DNA of 64,000 nucleotides from Aquibacillus sediminis (lineage in GTDB: Bacteria > Bacillota > Bacilli > Bacillales > Amphibacillaceae), in NCBI RefSeq assembly GCF_005870085.1, contig NZ_SZNM01000011.1, forward strand, positions 1 through 64,000, read 5' to 3'. Positions within the stretch are counted from its first letter, which is position 1, and each line of letters opens with the position of its first letter. Shown here one piece after another: positions 1 to 8,656 of the stretch. The notes under the pieces were generated by a model. The model did no database searches. It saw only the letters and a list, made by a program, of their open reading frames with translations, and was not told where the DNA came from. A program made the translations under genes and the position numbers.

Positions 1-229
1 GATGTATGAAAAATCCCTAAATACGCAGAATCTAGAGAAAATGCGCTAGATGATGTATGAAAAATCCCTAAATGCGCAGAATCTAGAGAAAATGCGCTGG
101 ATGATGTATGAAAAATCCCTAAATACGCAGAATCTAGAGAAAATGCGCTAGATGATGTATGAAAAATCCCTAAATGCGCAGAATCTAGAGAAAATGCGCT
201 GGATGATGTATGAAAAATCCCTAAATACG
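1..229. repeat. 51-bp tandem repeat array, cut by the window edge
   Basis: The core GATGTATGAAAAATCCCTAA recurs at 1, 52, 103, 154 and 205, an exact 51-bp period with about 4.5 copies. Two variants alternate: one reads AAATACG and ends CGCTAG, the other reads AAATGCG and ends CGCTGG. The true higher-order unit is therefore 102 bp. There are no unique spacers, so it is not a CRISPR array. The same 51-bp family recurs at 11494-11813. The remaining bases to 365 show nothing I recognise. Confidence 0.95.
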
Positions 230-365
230 TGCTATCGAGAAAAATCTAAATACACGTTGTCATGTCAATACAACAATTAAAAAACTATTATAAATTTTAC
301 TGCATATAATATAGCTTATGCGCAATACATAGCATTTTTCTATTAACTAGTTTTGGGATAGTATT

Positions 366-956
366 TTAGCGACCATTGAGCAAACGCTGTATGGGGTCAA
401 CACCTACAGCATAGTTCAAAATTTTACCATTTTTTATATGTATGATCGTTGGTGTTCCTGTTATTTCTAACTCATTTGCATCATTTGGTTGTGTGTTTGC
501 ATAGGGGGTATTGTGCGCGGCGATAATCTCTCCAGCACGGTTTTTATGGAAGGTCCAATTAACAGTTTTATCCTCTTCAAATCTAGCTAACTTCACATCA
601 TGATCTAAACTATCTATACCATTCTCTTCTTTTCCGATCATGATATCATATTCTTTATGATGAGATTCCCAGTCATACCAAGCATCTTGATTGCTTGCTA
701 TTTCCATATCTACAAGATAAATAGGAATATCGTGATTCAGTGTAAAATCAATCATATCTGGCTCAACTTGTTGGCAATAGGAACAGGATTGTTGCCAAAA
801 ATATACGATATATTCGGTTTGCTCTTGTGTAAAGGTGTCTTGGAAGTTGATTTGTGGAAATTCATTCATTTCACTTAATGTGGAGCTATTGTTGCACGCG
901 ATAGCAAAAATACTTACCAAAAGAATTATTAAGAAGGTTAATAAAAACTTTTTCAC
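366..956 (-). CDS. Thioredoxin-fold lipoprotein with CxxC motif
   Basis: This 196-residue protein is probably an exported, membrane-anchored thiol-disulfide protein. Residues 1-20 are a signal peptide ending AIAC, so Cys21 is the likely lipidation site. A thioredoxin-type active site, C58-S-Y-C61, follows a beta strand and a Trp-containing segment (YFWQQSC). A TGTPTII segment near residue 170 supplies the cis-proline expected in the fold. The start is GTG, preceded by GGAGTGAG. It stands alone, convergent with nothing close. It resembles bacillithiol/thioredoxin-like lipoproteins of Bacillaceae; the substrate cannot be told from sequence. An oxidative role (disulfide formation) or a reductive one are both possible. 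Confidence 0.8.
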   Translation of the reverse strand: MKKFLLTFLIILLVSIFAIACNNSSTLSEMNEFPQINFQDTFTQEQTEYIVYFWQQSCSYCQQVEPDMIDFTLNHDIPIYLVDMEIASNQDAWYDWESHHKEYDIMIGKEENGIDSLDHDVKLARFEEDKTVNWTFHKNRAGEIIAAHNTPYANTQPNDANELEITGTPTIIHIKNGKILNYAVGVDPIQRLLNGR

Positions 957-1027
957 ATAAACTCACTCCATTTTGTAATATTTATGTTCATTATATTGTG
1001 AATAGTTTCACGTGTAAACCACTGTTA

Positions 1028-1070
1028 GAAAAAAGCCTAAGTAAACATCAACAAATAGATTCACTTAGGC
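1028..1070 (-). terminator. Rho-independent terminator after the amidase gene
   Basis: GCCTAAGTAAA (1035-1045) pairs with TTCACTTAGGC (1060-1070), and on the - strand the stem is followed by a run of T. It sits just after the amidase stop codon. Confidence 0.85.
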
Positions 1071-1077
1071 CGAGTTG

Positions 1078-2514
1078 TTAATCAAGTACAGGATTCCTAC
1101 GGTGTTTCGTTGCTTGTTCGTAAGCATAAGCTAATTCAATTAGTTTTTCTTCTGTAAAAGCTTTTCCTGCAAATGTAAGGCCGACTGGTTTTCCGCTTGA
1201 AGTATACCCAGCTGGAATGGTAATGGAAGGATAACCCGCTTTAGCAGCAATTCCTGCACCATGGTTGTTAACAAAAACAAGTGCATCTAACTCATGTTTA
1301 TCCATTACGGCGTCTATTCCCTCTGATTGTGCCTGGCGAATATCGTTTAACCTTGCCTGAATATAACTTGGTTCCGTTAGAGTTCCACTCGTTTTTTCTG
1401 AAGCAGTGAGTAACGTTTGACCATACTTCAACGCTCTTTCAGCATGTTGTTCATTATACTCAATAACCTCCGCTAAGGATTGGACAGGAACCTGGTTCGA
1501 AACATTGGCTAGGTATGCATTTAATCCTGTTTTGAATTCGTGAATCATTACATTAATATCATTAGGATCTGCCTGTATTTCTACAGGGTCAAGGATTGTA
1601 GCTCCTTGATAGGCAAGGTCCTCCAATGCCATATCAATCAGTTCCGCCTCTTCCTCAGAAAGTCCAGCAAAATAGTTTCGGTCAACACCTAAGGTAGCTC
1701 CTTTTAATCCATCTTTGTTTAAAGAGTAACGATAATTCGTTTGTGATTGTTTACTACTTAGACATGTGGCAGGATCTTTATCATCTTGTCCAGTCAATGC
1801 GCCTAATACAATCGCTGCATCTGTTACAGTTTTGGCTAATGGTCCTGCAGTATCTTGACTATGGGAAATGGGAATAATTCCACTACGACTAATTAAACCG
1901 ACAGTTGGTTTTATACCAACTAATGTATTACTACTTGCTGGACTCAAGATCGATCCGCTCGTTTCTGTACCAATGCTTGCTGTCGCAAAACTTGCTGCAA
2001 CTGCTGCGCCTGGTCCAGAGCTAGAACCACCAACGTCAAATATCCCTGGTCCGTATGGGTTCAGAACTTGTCCTCCTCTTGAACTATAGCCATTCGGCAT
2101 TCCCATTGTCATAAAGTTAGCCCACTCAGTAAGATTGGCTTTTCCAATTATAATTGCCCCAGCTTCTCGTAGTTTTTCTACTACAAAAGCATCTTCTTTT
2201 GCATAGTTGTTTGCTAATGCAATCGAACCGGCACTAGTATGCATATGGTCACCTGTATCAATATTGTCTTTTAATAAAATGGGAATACCATGAAGTGGAC
2301 CGCGAATTCCTTTTTGCTCTCGTTCTATGTCTAATGCCTCAGCAATATGTAGTGCATCAGGATTTAATTCTGTAATGGCATTTATTGTTGGTCCCTGTTT
2401 ATCAAAATTTGCAATTCTTTCAAGATAATATTTAGTTAATTGTAGAGCAGATATTTGTTGCTGGTAAAAGGCTTGTTGAATGTCTAGGATCGTATCAAAC
2501 TTATTAAGTTGCAT
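1078..2514 (-). CDS. Amidase-signature family amidase
   Basis: A 478-residue cytoplasmic amidase of the Ser-cisSer-Lys family, which hydrolyses carboxamides to acid and ammonia. The triad is visible: Lys82 in LLKDNIDT, the cis-Ser region VGGSSSGPG near 162-169, and the nucleophile near Ser188 in GTETSGSIL. The reading frame extends six codons upstream, but an AAGGAG site lies inside that extension and fits the ATG at 2514, so I chose that start. Length matches the family. GatA is unlikely because gatC and gatB are not adjacent. The gene is monocistronic with its own terminator. The substrate is unknown. Confidence 0.9.
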   Translation of the reverse strand: MQLNKFDTILDIQQAFYQQQISALQLTKYYLERIANFDKQGPTINAITELNPDALHIAEALDIEREQKGIRGPLHGIPILLKDNIDTGDHMHTSAGSIALANNYAKEDAFVVEKLREAGAIIIGKANLTEWANFMTMGMPNGYSSRGGQVLNPYGPGIFDVGGSSSGPGAAVAASFATASIGTETSGSILSPASSNTLVGIKPTVGLISRSGIIPISHSQDTAGPLAKTVTDAAIVLGALTGQDDKDPATCLSSKQSQTNYRYSLNKDGLKGATLGVDRNYFAGLSEEEAELIDMALEDLAYQGATILDPVEIQADPNDINVMIHEFKTGLNAYLANVSNQVPVQSLAEVIEYNEQHAERALKYGQTLLTASEKTSGTLTEPSYIQARLNDIRQAQSEGIDAVMDKHELDALVFVNNHGAGIAAKAGYPSITIPAGYTSSGKPVGLTFAGKAFTEEKLIELAYAYEQATKHRRNPVLD

Positions 2515-2703
2515 AGCTTTTCTCCTTGTCATGTAGTTTTGTTATTTTTAAATGTACTTTTCTTATTACATGTATTGCCGTTAAATTGTGTTGATACGAT
2601 AGCACAAATCAAAAGCAAACACAATCGAGATAGTCTTTACTATTCCTACAGCTGAATTTATTGCATTAACCGAATTGGCTCAATCACATGCAACCAGTAC
2701 ATT

Positions 2704-2730
2704 TAAAAAAGAGACTGCACCAACAGCCTC
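2704..2730 (-). terminator. Terminator of the MATE gene
   Basis: On the - strand GAGGCTG and CAGTCTC form a 7-bp stem (one G-T pair) with loop TTGGTG and a T6 tail. It starts at the MATE stop codon. Confidence 0.85.
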
Positions 2731-4079
2731 TATCCCTTCTCAGTTTGGTTAAAAATATCCTTTTTGCGCCAGTTTCCATATCTGAAATATAAAAATGCAA
2801 ACATACTACTTATAACAAAACTAATCCCCATTCCATATCCAATACCTTTTTCACCTAAAAGTTGTGACAATAAATACGTCAGTGGATAACGTAATACCCA
2901 AAATGAAATAATATTTAAAACAAGCACTTGATACATGGCACCAGATGCCCGAACAATTCCATTTAAGACAAAATTAATGCCTAAGAATGGGTAAAAGAAT
3001 GCAACAATCATTAAGTACTCTGAACCAAATTGCACGGCATGCTCTTCATCAATAAATAAACGAATACCAAACTCTGCAAACAGAATGATGAGTAATGCAA
3101 ATAAAATCATAACGGACAAATTGTAGAGCACACCATAGTATGATATTTTATGCACTCGCTCCCACTTATTTACCCCTATGTTTTGACCAGCCATACTATT
3201 TACTGCTGTACCTAAGGCGTGAGCTGGAAGCATAAATAAGCTATCTAAACGCTGGGCTGCACTAAATCCAGCAACTACTCCTTCCCCATGAGAAGTAACG
3301 ACACTCATAATTGCAGCAGAACCTGCTGATATAGATGCCATCTGTAAACCAGCCGGTATCCCTAAATTTAAAATTAATTTGACCTCTTTCCACTTTGGAA
3401 GCCGCGGAACCGTAAAAGGTACCATATCGTTTTTTAACACAAAGATCACACCATATAAAAATGCAACTCCCTGTGAACTAATCGTTGCAAGTGCCGCACC
3501 ATAAATCCCTAAGTCAAAAACGGCAATGAATATCGGATCTAATAGTATATTCAAAAGAACTGCAAGCAAGACAAATTGCATTGGTGTTCGACTATCACCT
3601 AACGCCCTTAAGACAGTACCAATAAAGTTATAACCTAATAAGAAAACAATACCTAGCGCATTGATCCTTAAATAGGTACGAGCATCGGCTAACATTGCCT
3701 CTGGTGTACCTAGCAAATGTAATAAAGGAGTGGCGGCAAAGAATCCAACCAGCCCCATCACAATTGCCATTACCGTTAAGGTCACAACAAATGCATTTAA
3801 ATACCTTTTCAATCCTTGTTCATTATCTCTTCCTTTTTGTTGAGACAAAACAGTTAAAGTTGTATTATTTATACCTATTATAAAAGATAACATGGTAAAA
3901 ATAACGGTGCTCGATACCGCTACAGAGCCTAGTGCATTTGCTCCTAATAAATTACCCACCCATAAACTATCTGCAAATTGATAAGAGACTTGCAACAATT
4001 GTGTAAACATGATTGGGCCAGAAAATATAAATAGTTGTTTTAATATATTACCTTCCGTGAAATCCTGTTGCCTTTTCAT
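2730..4079 (-). CDS. MATE family efflux transporter
   Basis: A 449-residue integral membrane protein with about 12 hydrophobic helices in two similar halves, as expected for MATE exporters, which expel cationic drugs or metabolites using Na+ or H+ gradients. The N-terminus (FTEGNILKQLFIFSGPIMFT) and the FADSLWVGNLLGANALGSVA region are typical of the DinF/NorM-like branch found in Bacillus. A good AAGGAG site precedes the ATG. It is a single gene with its own terminator and an upstream region shared divergently with the FbpA-like genes. No substrate can be assigned. Confidence 0.9.
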   Translation of the reverse strand: MKRQQDFTEGNILKQLFIFSGPIMFTQLLQVSYQFADSLWVGNLLGANALGSVAVSSTVIFTMLSFIIGINNTTLTVLSQQKGRDNEQGLKRYLNAFVVTLTVMAIVMGLVGFFAATPLLHLLGTPEAMLADARTYLRINALGIVFLLGYNFIGTVLRALGDSRTPMQFVLLAVLLNILLDPIFIAVFDLGIYGAALATISSQGVAFLYGVIFVLKNDMVPFTVPRLPKWKEVKLILNLGIPAGLQMASISAGSAAIMSVVTSHGEGVVAGFSAAQRLDSLFMLPAHALGTAVNSMAGQNIGVNKWERVHKISYYGVLYNLSVMILFALLIILFAEFGIRLFIDEEHAVQFGSEYLMIVAFFYPFLGINFVLNGIVRASGAMYQVLVLNIISFWVLRYPLTYLLSQLLGEKGIGYGMGISFVISSMFAFLYFRYGNWRKKDIFNQTEKG

Positions 4080-4259
4080 ACACTATTGTCTCCTTATCTA
4101 GAAATCTTTCCTCTAAAAATCATCATACCACGTGTTCTTTTTTTAAACATTGAATAAATCTTTACCTACTATAAAAAACATGTTAAATAAACTAACAGTA
4201 TTGCAGATATTTCCACTTTAATTGTTTACAATTTACTTATAAAAGAAAGGAGGACTTTT

Positions 4260-4433
4260 ATGTCTTATTTAAGGAAAGCTGTGAATCTACAACGAAAATA
4301 TTTAATAGCTCGTTTAATTCAAGAGGGGATTTATCCGGTTCATAACAAGAAACTATACAGGAAAAGTACCAATGAATTAATCGATGAATACCAACAACTA
4401 AGAAATAATAAAAAGCAACAAATCTCTAAGTAA
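4260..4433 (+). CDS. Fur-regulated basic protein (FbpA family), copy 1
   Basis: A 57-residue basic protein opening MSYLRKAVNLQRKYLIARLI. It matches the small FbpA family: LRKAV, a ..LI..LIQEGIY segment, then a TNELIDEY motif. In B. subtilis, Fbp proteins act with the FsrA sRNA in the iron-sparing response. A strong AAAGGAGG lies 8 bases before the ATG. A second paralogue follows at 4612. I see no convincing Fur box upstream, so iron control is inferred from the family only. Confidence 0.75.
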   Translation: MSYLRKAVNLQRKYLIARLIQEGIYPVHNKKLYRKSTNELIDEYQQLRNNKKQQISK

Positions 4434-4490
4434 ATAACTTCTTCATATTCCCTCTAACCTTTCATTGACTTTACTCCTATAAGTTAGAAT

Positions 4491-4521
4491 AGGCACCTTT
4501 TTAAAAATTGGTGCCTTCTTT
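4491..4521 (+). terminator. Terminator between the two FbpA-like genes
   Basis: AGGCACC (4491-4497) pairs with GGTGCCT (4510-4516) around an A/T loop, followed by TCTTT. The second paralogue therefore probably has its own promoter. Confidence 0.7.
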
Positions 4522-4611
4522 ATGTTTGAATTTACCATTTTTGGAAACAATCTAAATGTAAGCATTTTCAAATGTGAATTTTACTACTTAATAATGGAAG
4601 GAAGGGGTTTT

Positions 4612-4839
4612 ATGGCATTTTTAAGAGAAGCAGTAGAACAGCAGAAACAACTACTAATTAACTCTCTAATACAAGAAGGAATTAACACGGAAAAAGTACA
4701 CAAAAAAACATTAACAGAACTTATTAACGAATATGATCACTTTCATCTAAAAACGAAAAAGAGTAACAATAATGCATTACGTTTCACTCGCTCCATACAT
4801 ATAGCCCAACACAAAAATAAGGCTGACCATTTGCATTAG
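4612..4839 (+). CDS. Fur-regulated basic protein (FbpA family), copy 2
   Basis: A 75-residue protein starting MAFLREAVEQQKQLLINSLI, with QEGI and a LTELINEY motif, clearly paralogous to the gene at 4260. The frame is open upstream to 4522, but GGAAGGAAGGGG sits just before the ATG at 4612, which fixes the start. Compared with copy 1 it has a basic C-terminal extension of about 18 residues (KSNNNALRFTRSIHIAQHK). The last codons run into the terminator hairpin. It is probably an iron-limitation small protein by family; no Fur box was found by eye. Confidence 0.75.
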   Translation: MAFLREAVEQQKQLLINSLIQEGINTEKVHKKTLTELINEYDHFHLKTKKSNNNALRFTRSIHIAQHKNKADHLH

Positions 4840-4857
4840 ATCAGCCTTATTTTTTTA
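4817..4857. terminator. Bidirectional terminator between FbpA-like copy 2 and the ALDH gene
   Basis: AATAAGGCTGA (4817-4827) pairs with TCAGCCTTATT (4841-4851). T-runs follow on both strands, so it can end both convergent transcripts. It overlaps the end of the small gene. Confidence 0.85.
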
Positions 4858-4908
4858 CGCCCTTATCGTTTATTGCACAACAATCTCTTATAAATGAGCG
4901 TTTTTCTT

Positions 4909-6357
4909 TTATAACAACCTATTTTGCAATTTGAAACATACGACCTTTGGTTCCGTCATCGTTTCAATTGTTGACCTGACCCCTTCTCTTCCAAGACCAG
5001 ATCCTTTCACTCCTCCGAATGGCATCGCATCAATTCGATAATCACTACTATCATTGACCATGACACCACCTACTTCTAGGTTGTGAATGGAATAATAGGC
5101 CTTGTCGATATTTGAGGTAAAGATTCCCGCCTGCAGGCCATAATTCACATCATTCGATTTTTGGACAGCTTCATTTATATCATTTACAGCATAGAGTAAG
5201 ACTACAGGGCCAAATATCTCTTCTTGCGCAAGTTTAGCCGTTTCTGGAACATCTGTTAAAACAGTTGGATAATAGTAGGATCCGTCTCGTACGCCTCCCG
5301 CTTGTAAGGTGGCACCATCTTTTAGTGTCTCATTCACCCAGCTCTCTACACGTTTTGCCTCTTGCTCATTGATCATCGGACCAACATCAGTAGATTCATT
5401 CAGTTTGTCTCCCACCTGCAATTCTTTCGTATATTTCTTAAAATCCTCTAAAAATTCTTCGTAGCGCTCACGTTCAATATAAATACGTTGGACACCAATA
5501 CAATTTTGACCAACAGCTGAGAATGCACCAGACACACAGGACTGAACAGCATCTTGCATGTTAGCATCATTTAACACAATAACTGGTGAATTGGACCCTA
5601 ACTCCATACTAACTTTCTTTAAACCTGCTTGACTTGCGATTTTTTCTCCAGCCTCTAAGCCCCCTGTAAAAGAAATCATCTTAACGGCTGGATGTTTTAC
5701 TAGCGTTTTTCCAACTTCCCTGCCAGATCCTGTTATAACTGATAGCATACCAGCTGGTAAGCCCGCATTCATGAACGCTTCTGCAAGCATTAGTGCACTC
5801 AGCGGTGTAACGGATGCTGGTTTCACAACAATTGCATTGCCTGATGCAATCGCAGGCCCTACTTTATGAGCGACAAGATTAAGTGGATCATTAAATGGGG
5901 TTATTGCCCCAACTACTCCAATTGGAAAACGATAATTGTAGCCGACTCGATTTTCACTGCCTTCATTTTGGTCAAATTGAATCGTTTCCCCATTAATTCT
6001 TCTTGCTTCTTCAGCACTAATACGAAGTGTCTGTATCGCTCGCTTTACTTCACCTCGTGCTTCATTAATTGTTTTGCTACCTTCTAGCGCAATTGTTTTT
6101 GCATAATCTTCTTTGTTATCCTCCATATAATCTGCCGCTCGTTGAAGTACGCTTATTCGTTCATGTGTTGGCCATGCTCTTGAACGTTGAAACGCCTCTT
6201 CCGCTTTTTCAATGGCAAATAGCATATCACTTTTAGATGCTAAAGGAACGGTAGCGATCAACTGATTGTCTTGCGGGTTATGCACCTCAAACGTTTTGTC
6301 CGCTCGAATCCATTGTCCTGCAAGTAACATACGTTCTGACCTTGCTTGTAATTGCAT
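4909..6357 (-). CDS. NAD(P)-dependent aldehyde dehydrogenase
   Basis: A 482-residue aldehyde dehydrogenase. The family motifs are present: TPFNDPLN, VVKPASVTPLSA (cofactor Lys), FTGGLEAG, MELGSNSPVIV (general-base Glu) and GAFSAVGQNC (nucleophile Cys). It is the last gene of the five-gene catabolic cluster that starts with the M24 enzyme at 11138. Its neighbour is a homoserine-dehydrogenase-like protein, so aspartate 4-semialdehyde is an attractive substrate, as with DoeC in Halomonas ectoine degradation. That is inference from context. The start has AAGGGGGG 9 bases upstream. Confidence 0.9.
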   Translation of the reverse strand: MQLQARSERMLLAGQWIRADKTFEVHNPQDNQLIATVPLASKSDMLFAIEKAEEAFQRSRAWPTHERISVLQRAADYMEDNKEDYAKTIALEGSKTINEARGEVKRAIQTLRISAEEARRINGETIQFDQNEGSENRVGYNYRFPIGVVGAITPFNDPLNLVAHKVGPAIASGNAIVVKPASVTPLSALMLAEAFMNAGLPAGMLSVITGSGREVGKTLVKHPAVKMISFTGGLEAGEKIASQAGLKKVSMELGSNSPVIVLNDANMQDAVQSCVSGAFSAVGQNCIGVQRIYIERERYEEFLEDFKKYTKELQVGDKLNESTDVGPMINEQEAKRVESWVNETLKDGATLQAGGVRDGSYYYPTVLTDVPETAKLAQEEIFGPVVLLYAVNDINEAVQKSNDVNYGLQAGIFTSNIDKAYYSIHNLEVGGVMVNDSSDYRIDAMPFGGVKGSGLGREGVRSTIETMTEPKVVCFKLQNRLL

Positions 6358-6371
6358 CTGTTAGCCCCCCC

Positions 6372-7421
6372 TTAGGATTTTGTTAGGGCATGTTGCCTTC
6401 TAAAAGTAATTATATCTATCAATAAAGAGTACCCTGTTTCGATTAGTCCTGCTCCAGCTCCCGTTAACATGATCGGTCCAGACATATCACATTCGTACAA
6501 TATTGCATTTGTTGCTCCGCTAACACCTGCCAATGGATCATCTGCATCCAACAATTCAGGTTTGACAGACGCTTCTACTATGCCATTTGTTTTCGTTATT
6601 CGTGCTAATAAGCGCCATTTCTTATTTTCTGCTAATGCATCCTTTACCATATCAACTGTCATATCCCGAATTCCTTTACAATAAATATCTTCTGCGGCAA
6701 TCGGAGTATCCATTAAATAGTTTGATAGGATGGCAGCTTTATACCTAGCATCATAACCTTCGACATCACTGGTAGGATCTGCTTCTGCATACCCAAGTGC
6801 TTGCGCTTTTTCAAGGGCAGCTTGGTATGTTTGCCCTTTTTCCATTTCGGTCAAAATGTAATTCGTTGTGCCATTCAAAATTCCTTTTATTTCTTTTATG
6901 TCGTTGCCAGCCAGGGTGGTAACAGGCATTCGAAGTGCTGGTGTTCCACTCATCACCGTTCCCTCAAACCCCCAAAATACACCTTTTTCCTTTGCTAAGG
7001 AAGCTAATTCATTATAAGCAAGTGCTACAGGCCCCTTATTCGTAGTTACGACACTTTTATTGTTTTCAAAGGCAGTTCGACAGTGGTCTATTGCTGGTTG
7101 ACCTGTTTTAACATCTGTAAAGGTTACTTCCACAATCATATCGGCGTTAGAATGTTTAATGGTTTCAATACTATTCCAACCCGTTGTTAAACCTTCTTGT
7201 GAATAGTTTTCGAGATTTCCTGTCTCCTCCAATACATCTAGTACTTGTTCCATATTTAAACCATCCGGATGATAAATTGACCCTTTCATGACATCTGATA
7301 CCGCAACAACAACTGGATCAAGGTCATACTTTTTCTTCAAATCCTCCTGTTGTTGAATAAAAAGTTTTGCTAGCGCCTGACCTACCCCTCCGAACCCGAT
7401 AAATGCTATCTTTGTCGTCAC
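6372..7421 (-). CDS. Homoserine dehydrogenase-like oxidoreductase
   Basis: A 349-residue protein with an N-terminal Rossmann motif (IAFIGFGGVGQALA) and the homoserine-dehydrogenase core: GTVMSGTPALR, ILNGTTNYILTEM and LGYAEADPTSDVEGYDARYK. It lacks the C-terminal ACT domain of biosynthetic Hom, so it is probably not threonine-feedback regulated. The start is GTG with GGAGGTGAGG upstream. It lies 14 bp from the ALDH gene and 21 bp from the M20 gene, so all are probably co-transcribed. It may interconvert aspartate semialdehyde and homoserine within a catabolic route; it is not in a thr operon. Confidence 0.85.
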   Translation of the reverse strand: MTTKIAFIGFGGVGQALAKLFIQQQEDLKKKYDLDPVVVAVSDVMKGSIYHPDGLNMEQVLDVLEETGNLENYSQEGLTTGWNSIETIKHSNADMIVEVTFTDVKTGQPAIDHCRTAFENNKSVVTTNKGPVALAYNELASLAKEKGVFWGFEGTVMSGTPALRMPVTTLAGNDIKEIKGILNGTTNYILTEMEKGQTYQAALEKAQALGYAEADPTSDVEGYDARYKAAILSNYLMDTPIAAEDIYCKGIRDMTVDMVKDALAENKKWRLLARITKTNGIVEASVKPELLDADDPLAGVSGATNAILYECDMSGPIMLTGAGAGLIETGYSLLIDIITFRRQHALTKS

Positions 7422-7442
7422 AACCTCACCTCCGCATGAGAA

Positions 7443-8639
7443 TTATCTCTTTAACAAACGATGGGTACACTCTGTCAACAGAGCCACCCCAATTGGTAGT
7501 GCATCCTCATTAATTTGGAAATCCGACGTATGCAAACTTCCTGTTGTATCTCCATTCATCGCACAACCTAAGAAAAACATGGCCCCTGGTACTTTTTGTG
7601 TAATATGTCCGAAGTCTTCCCCACCCATACCAAATGCTTCATCATAGATTGGCATTTCTGGATACAACTCTTGTGCCGTTTGTCTAAACAATTCCGTTAT
7701 CTCAGTATCATTCTGTAAAGCTGGTTCACCGTTCTCGATCTCTAACTCGTATTCTCCTCCTAAGGTTTCTGCAATTTGAGCAATTCCATTCAATTCTTCT
7801 ACCAATTGCTCACGAATCTCAGGTGTATAAGAACGCATCGTACCATTGATTTGTACACAATTGGGGATGACATTAGCTGTATGGCCACCATAAATCTCAC
7901 CAACACTTATTGTTCCAACATCCAAAGGATTGATCTTTCTACTAATGGTGCTATACAATCCTTGTAACACGTAACTTGCCATCCAAATTGGATCCGTTCC
8001 TTGGTGTGGATAGCCTCCGTGGCCACCGGTTCCTTTGATTTTTAAGGAAAAATTATCAATGTTCGCCATACTCGGTCCTTTATGAATTTGTAGTTCACCG
8101 GTATTCCGCCATGGACATACATGCAATGCAATCACAGCGTCTAAATCGTTAATCATGCCAGACCTAAGCATATAAGGGGCACCGGTTAATCCATTTTCAT
8201 CAGTAGCTTCTTCTGCTGGTTGAAAAATGAGTTTAATCGTTCCTTTTATTCTACCTTCCCGATAATCTTCAGCTAATAGTTTTGCAGTTCCTAATAACAT
8301 GGTAATATGTGCATCATGTCCACACGCATGCATGATACCGGGATGAACAGATGCATATTCCACATCTGTTCGTTCCTGTATTGGTAGTGCATCCATATCC
8401 GCTCGAACTCCGATGACAGGTCCTTTTCCCGATGAAAGCGTTGCGACAATGCCATACCCCGCTATCCCTGTTTTAATATCAAAAACTTCTTCTTGTTCTA
8501 ATATTTCTTGAATAAATTGACTCGTTTTTTTCTCTTCAAAACTTAGTTCAGGATAACGGTGCAAATGTCTTCGCCAATTAACTAGTTCTGATTTAATAAA
8601 TTCTGTCCGTTTTGTTATCTCCCAATTTTCCGTTTTCAA
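7443..8639 (-). CDS. M20 family amidohydrolase / deacylase
   Basis: A 398-residue zinc amidohydrolase of the M20D group (hippurate hydrolase, N-acyl-amino-acid deacetylases). Metal-site motifs are visible: MHACGHDAHI, IFQPAEEA, ALHVCPW and MGGEDFGH. The start is TTG with GGGGGG upstream. Next to an ectoine-hydrolase-like M24 enzyme, the natural guess is deacetylation of N-acetyl-2,4-diaminobutyrate, replacing the unrelated DoeB/EutE deacetylase, which is absent. The family has broad substrates, so this needs enzymology. It is tightly packed between its neighbours (17 and 21 bp). Confidence 0.88.
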   Translation of the reverse strand: MKTENWEITKRTEFIKSELVNWRRHLHRYPELSFEEKKTSQFIQEILEQEEVFDIKTGIAGYGIVATLSSGKGPVIGVRADMDALPIQERTDVEYASVHPGIMHACGHDAHITMLLGTAKLLAEDYREGRIKGTIKLIFQPAEEATDENGLTGAPYMLRSGMINDLDAVIALHVCPWRNTGELQIHKGPSMANIDNFSLKIKGTGGHGGYPHQGTDPIWMASYVLQGLYSTISRKINPLDVGTISVGEIYGGHTANVIPNCVQINGTMRSYTPEIREQLVEELNGIAQIAETLGGEYELEIENGEPALQNDTEITELFRQTAQELYPEMPIYDEAFGMGGEDFGHITQKVPGAMFFLGCAMNGDTTGSLHTSDFQINEDALPIGVALLTECTHRLLKR

Positions 8640-8656
8640 GGGAATCCCCCCTTCGC

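Noticed and set aside
1-229. CRISPR array
   Set aside because: Repeats are directly contiguous with no unique spacers, and no cas genes are present. The same applies to 11494-11813 and 37815-38125.
2595-2750. Possible gene remnant reading TIPTAEFIALTELAQSHATS on the + strand
   Set aside because: No start codon or ribosome site, and it overlaps the MATE terminator. I could not link it to a family.
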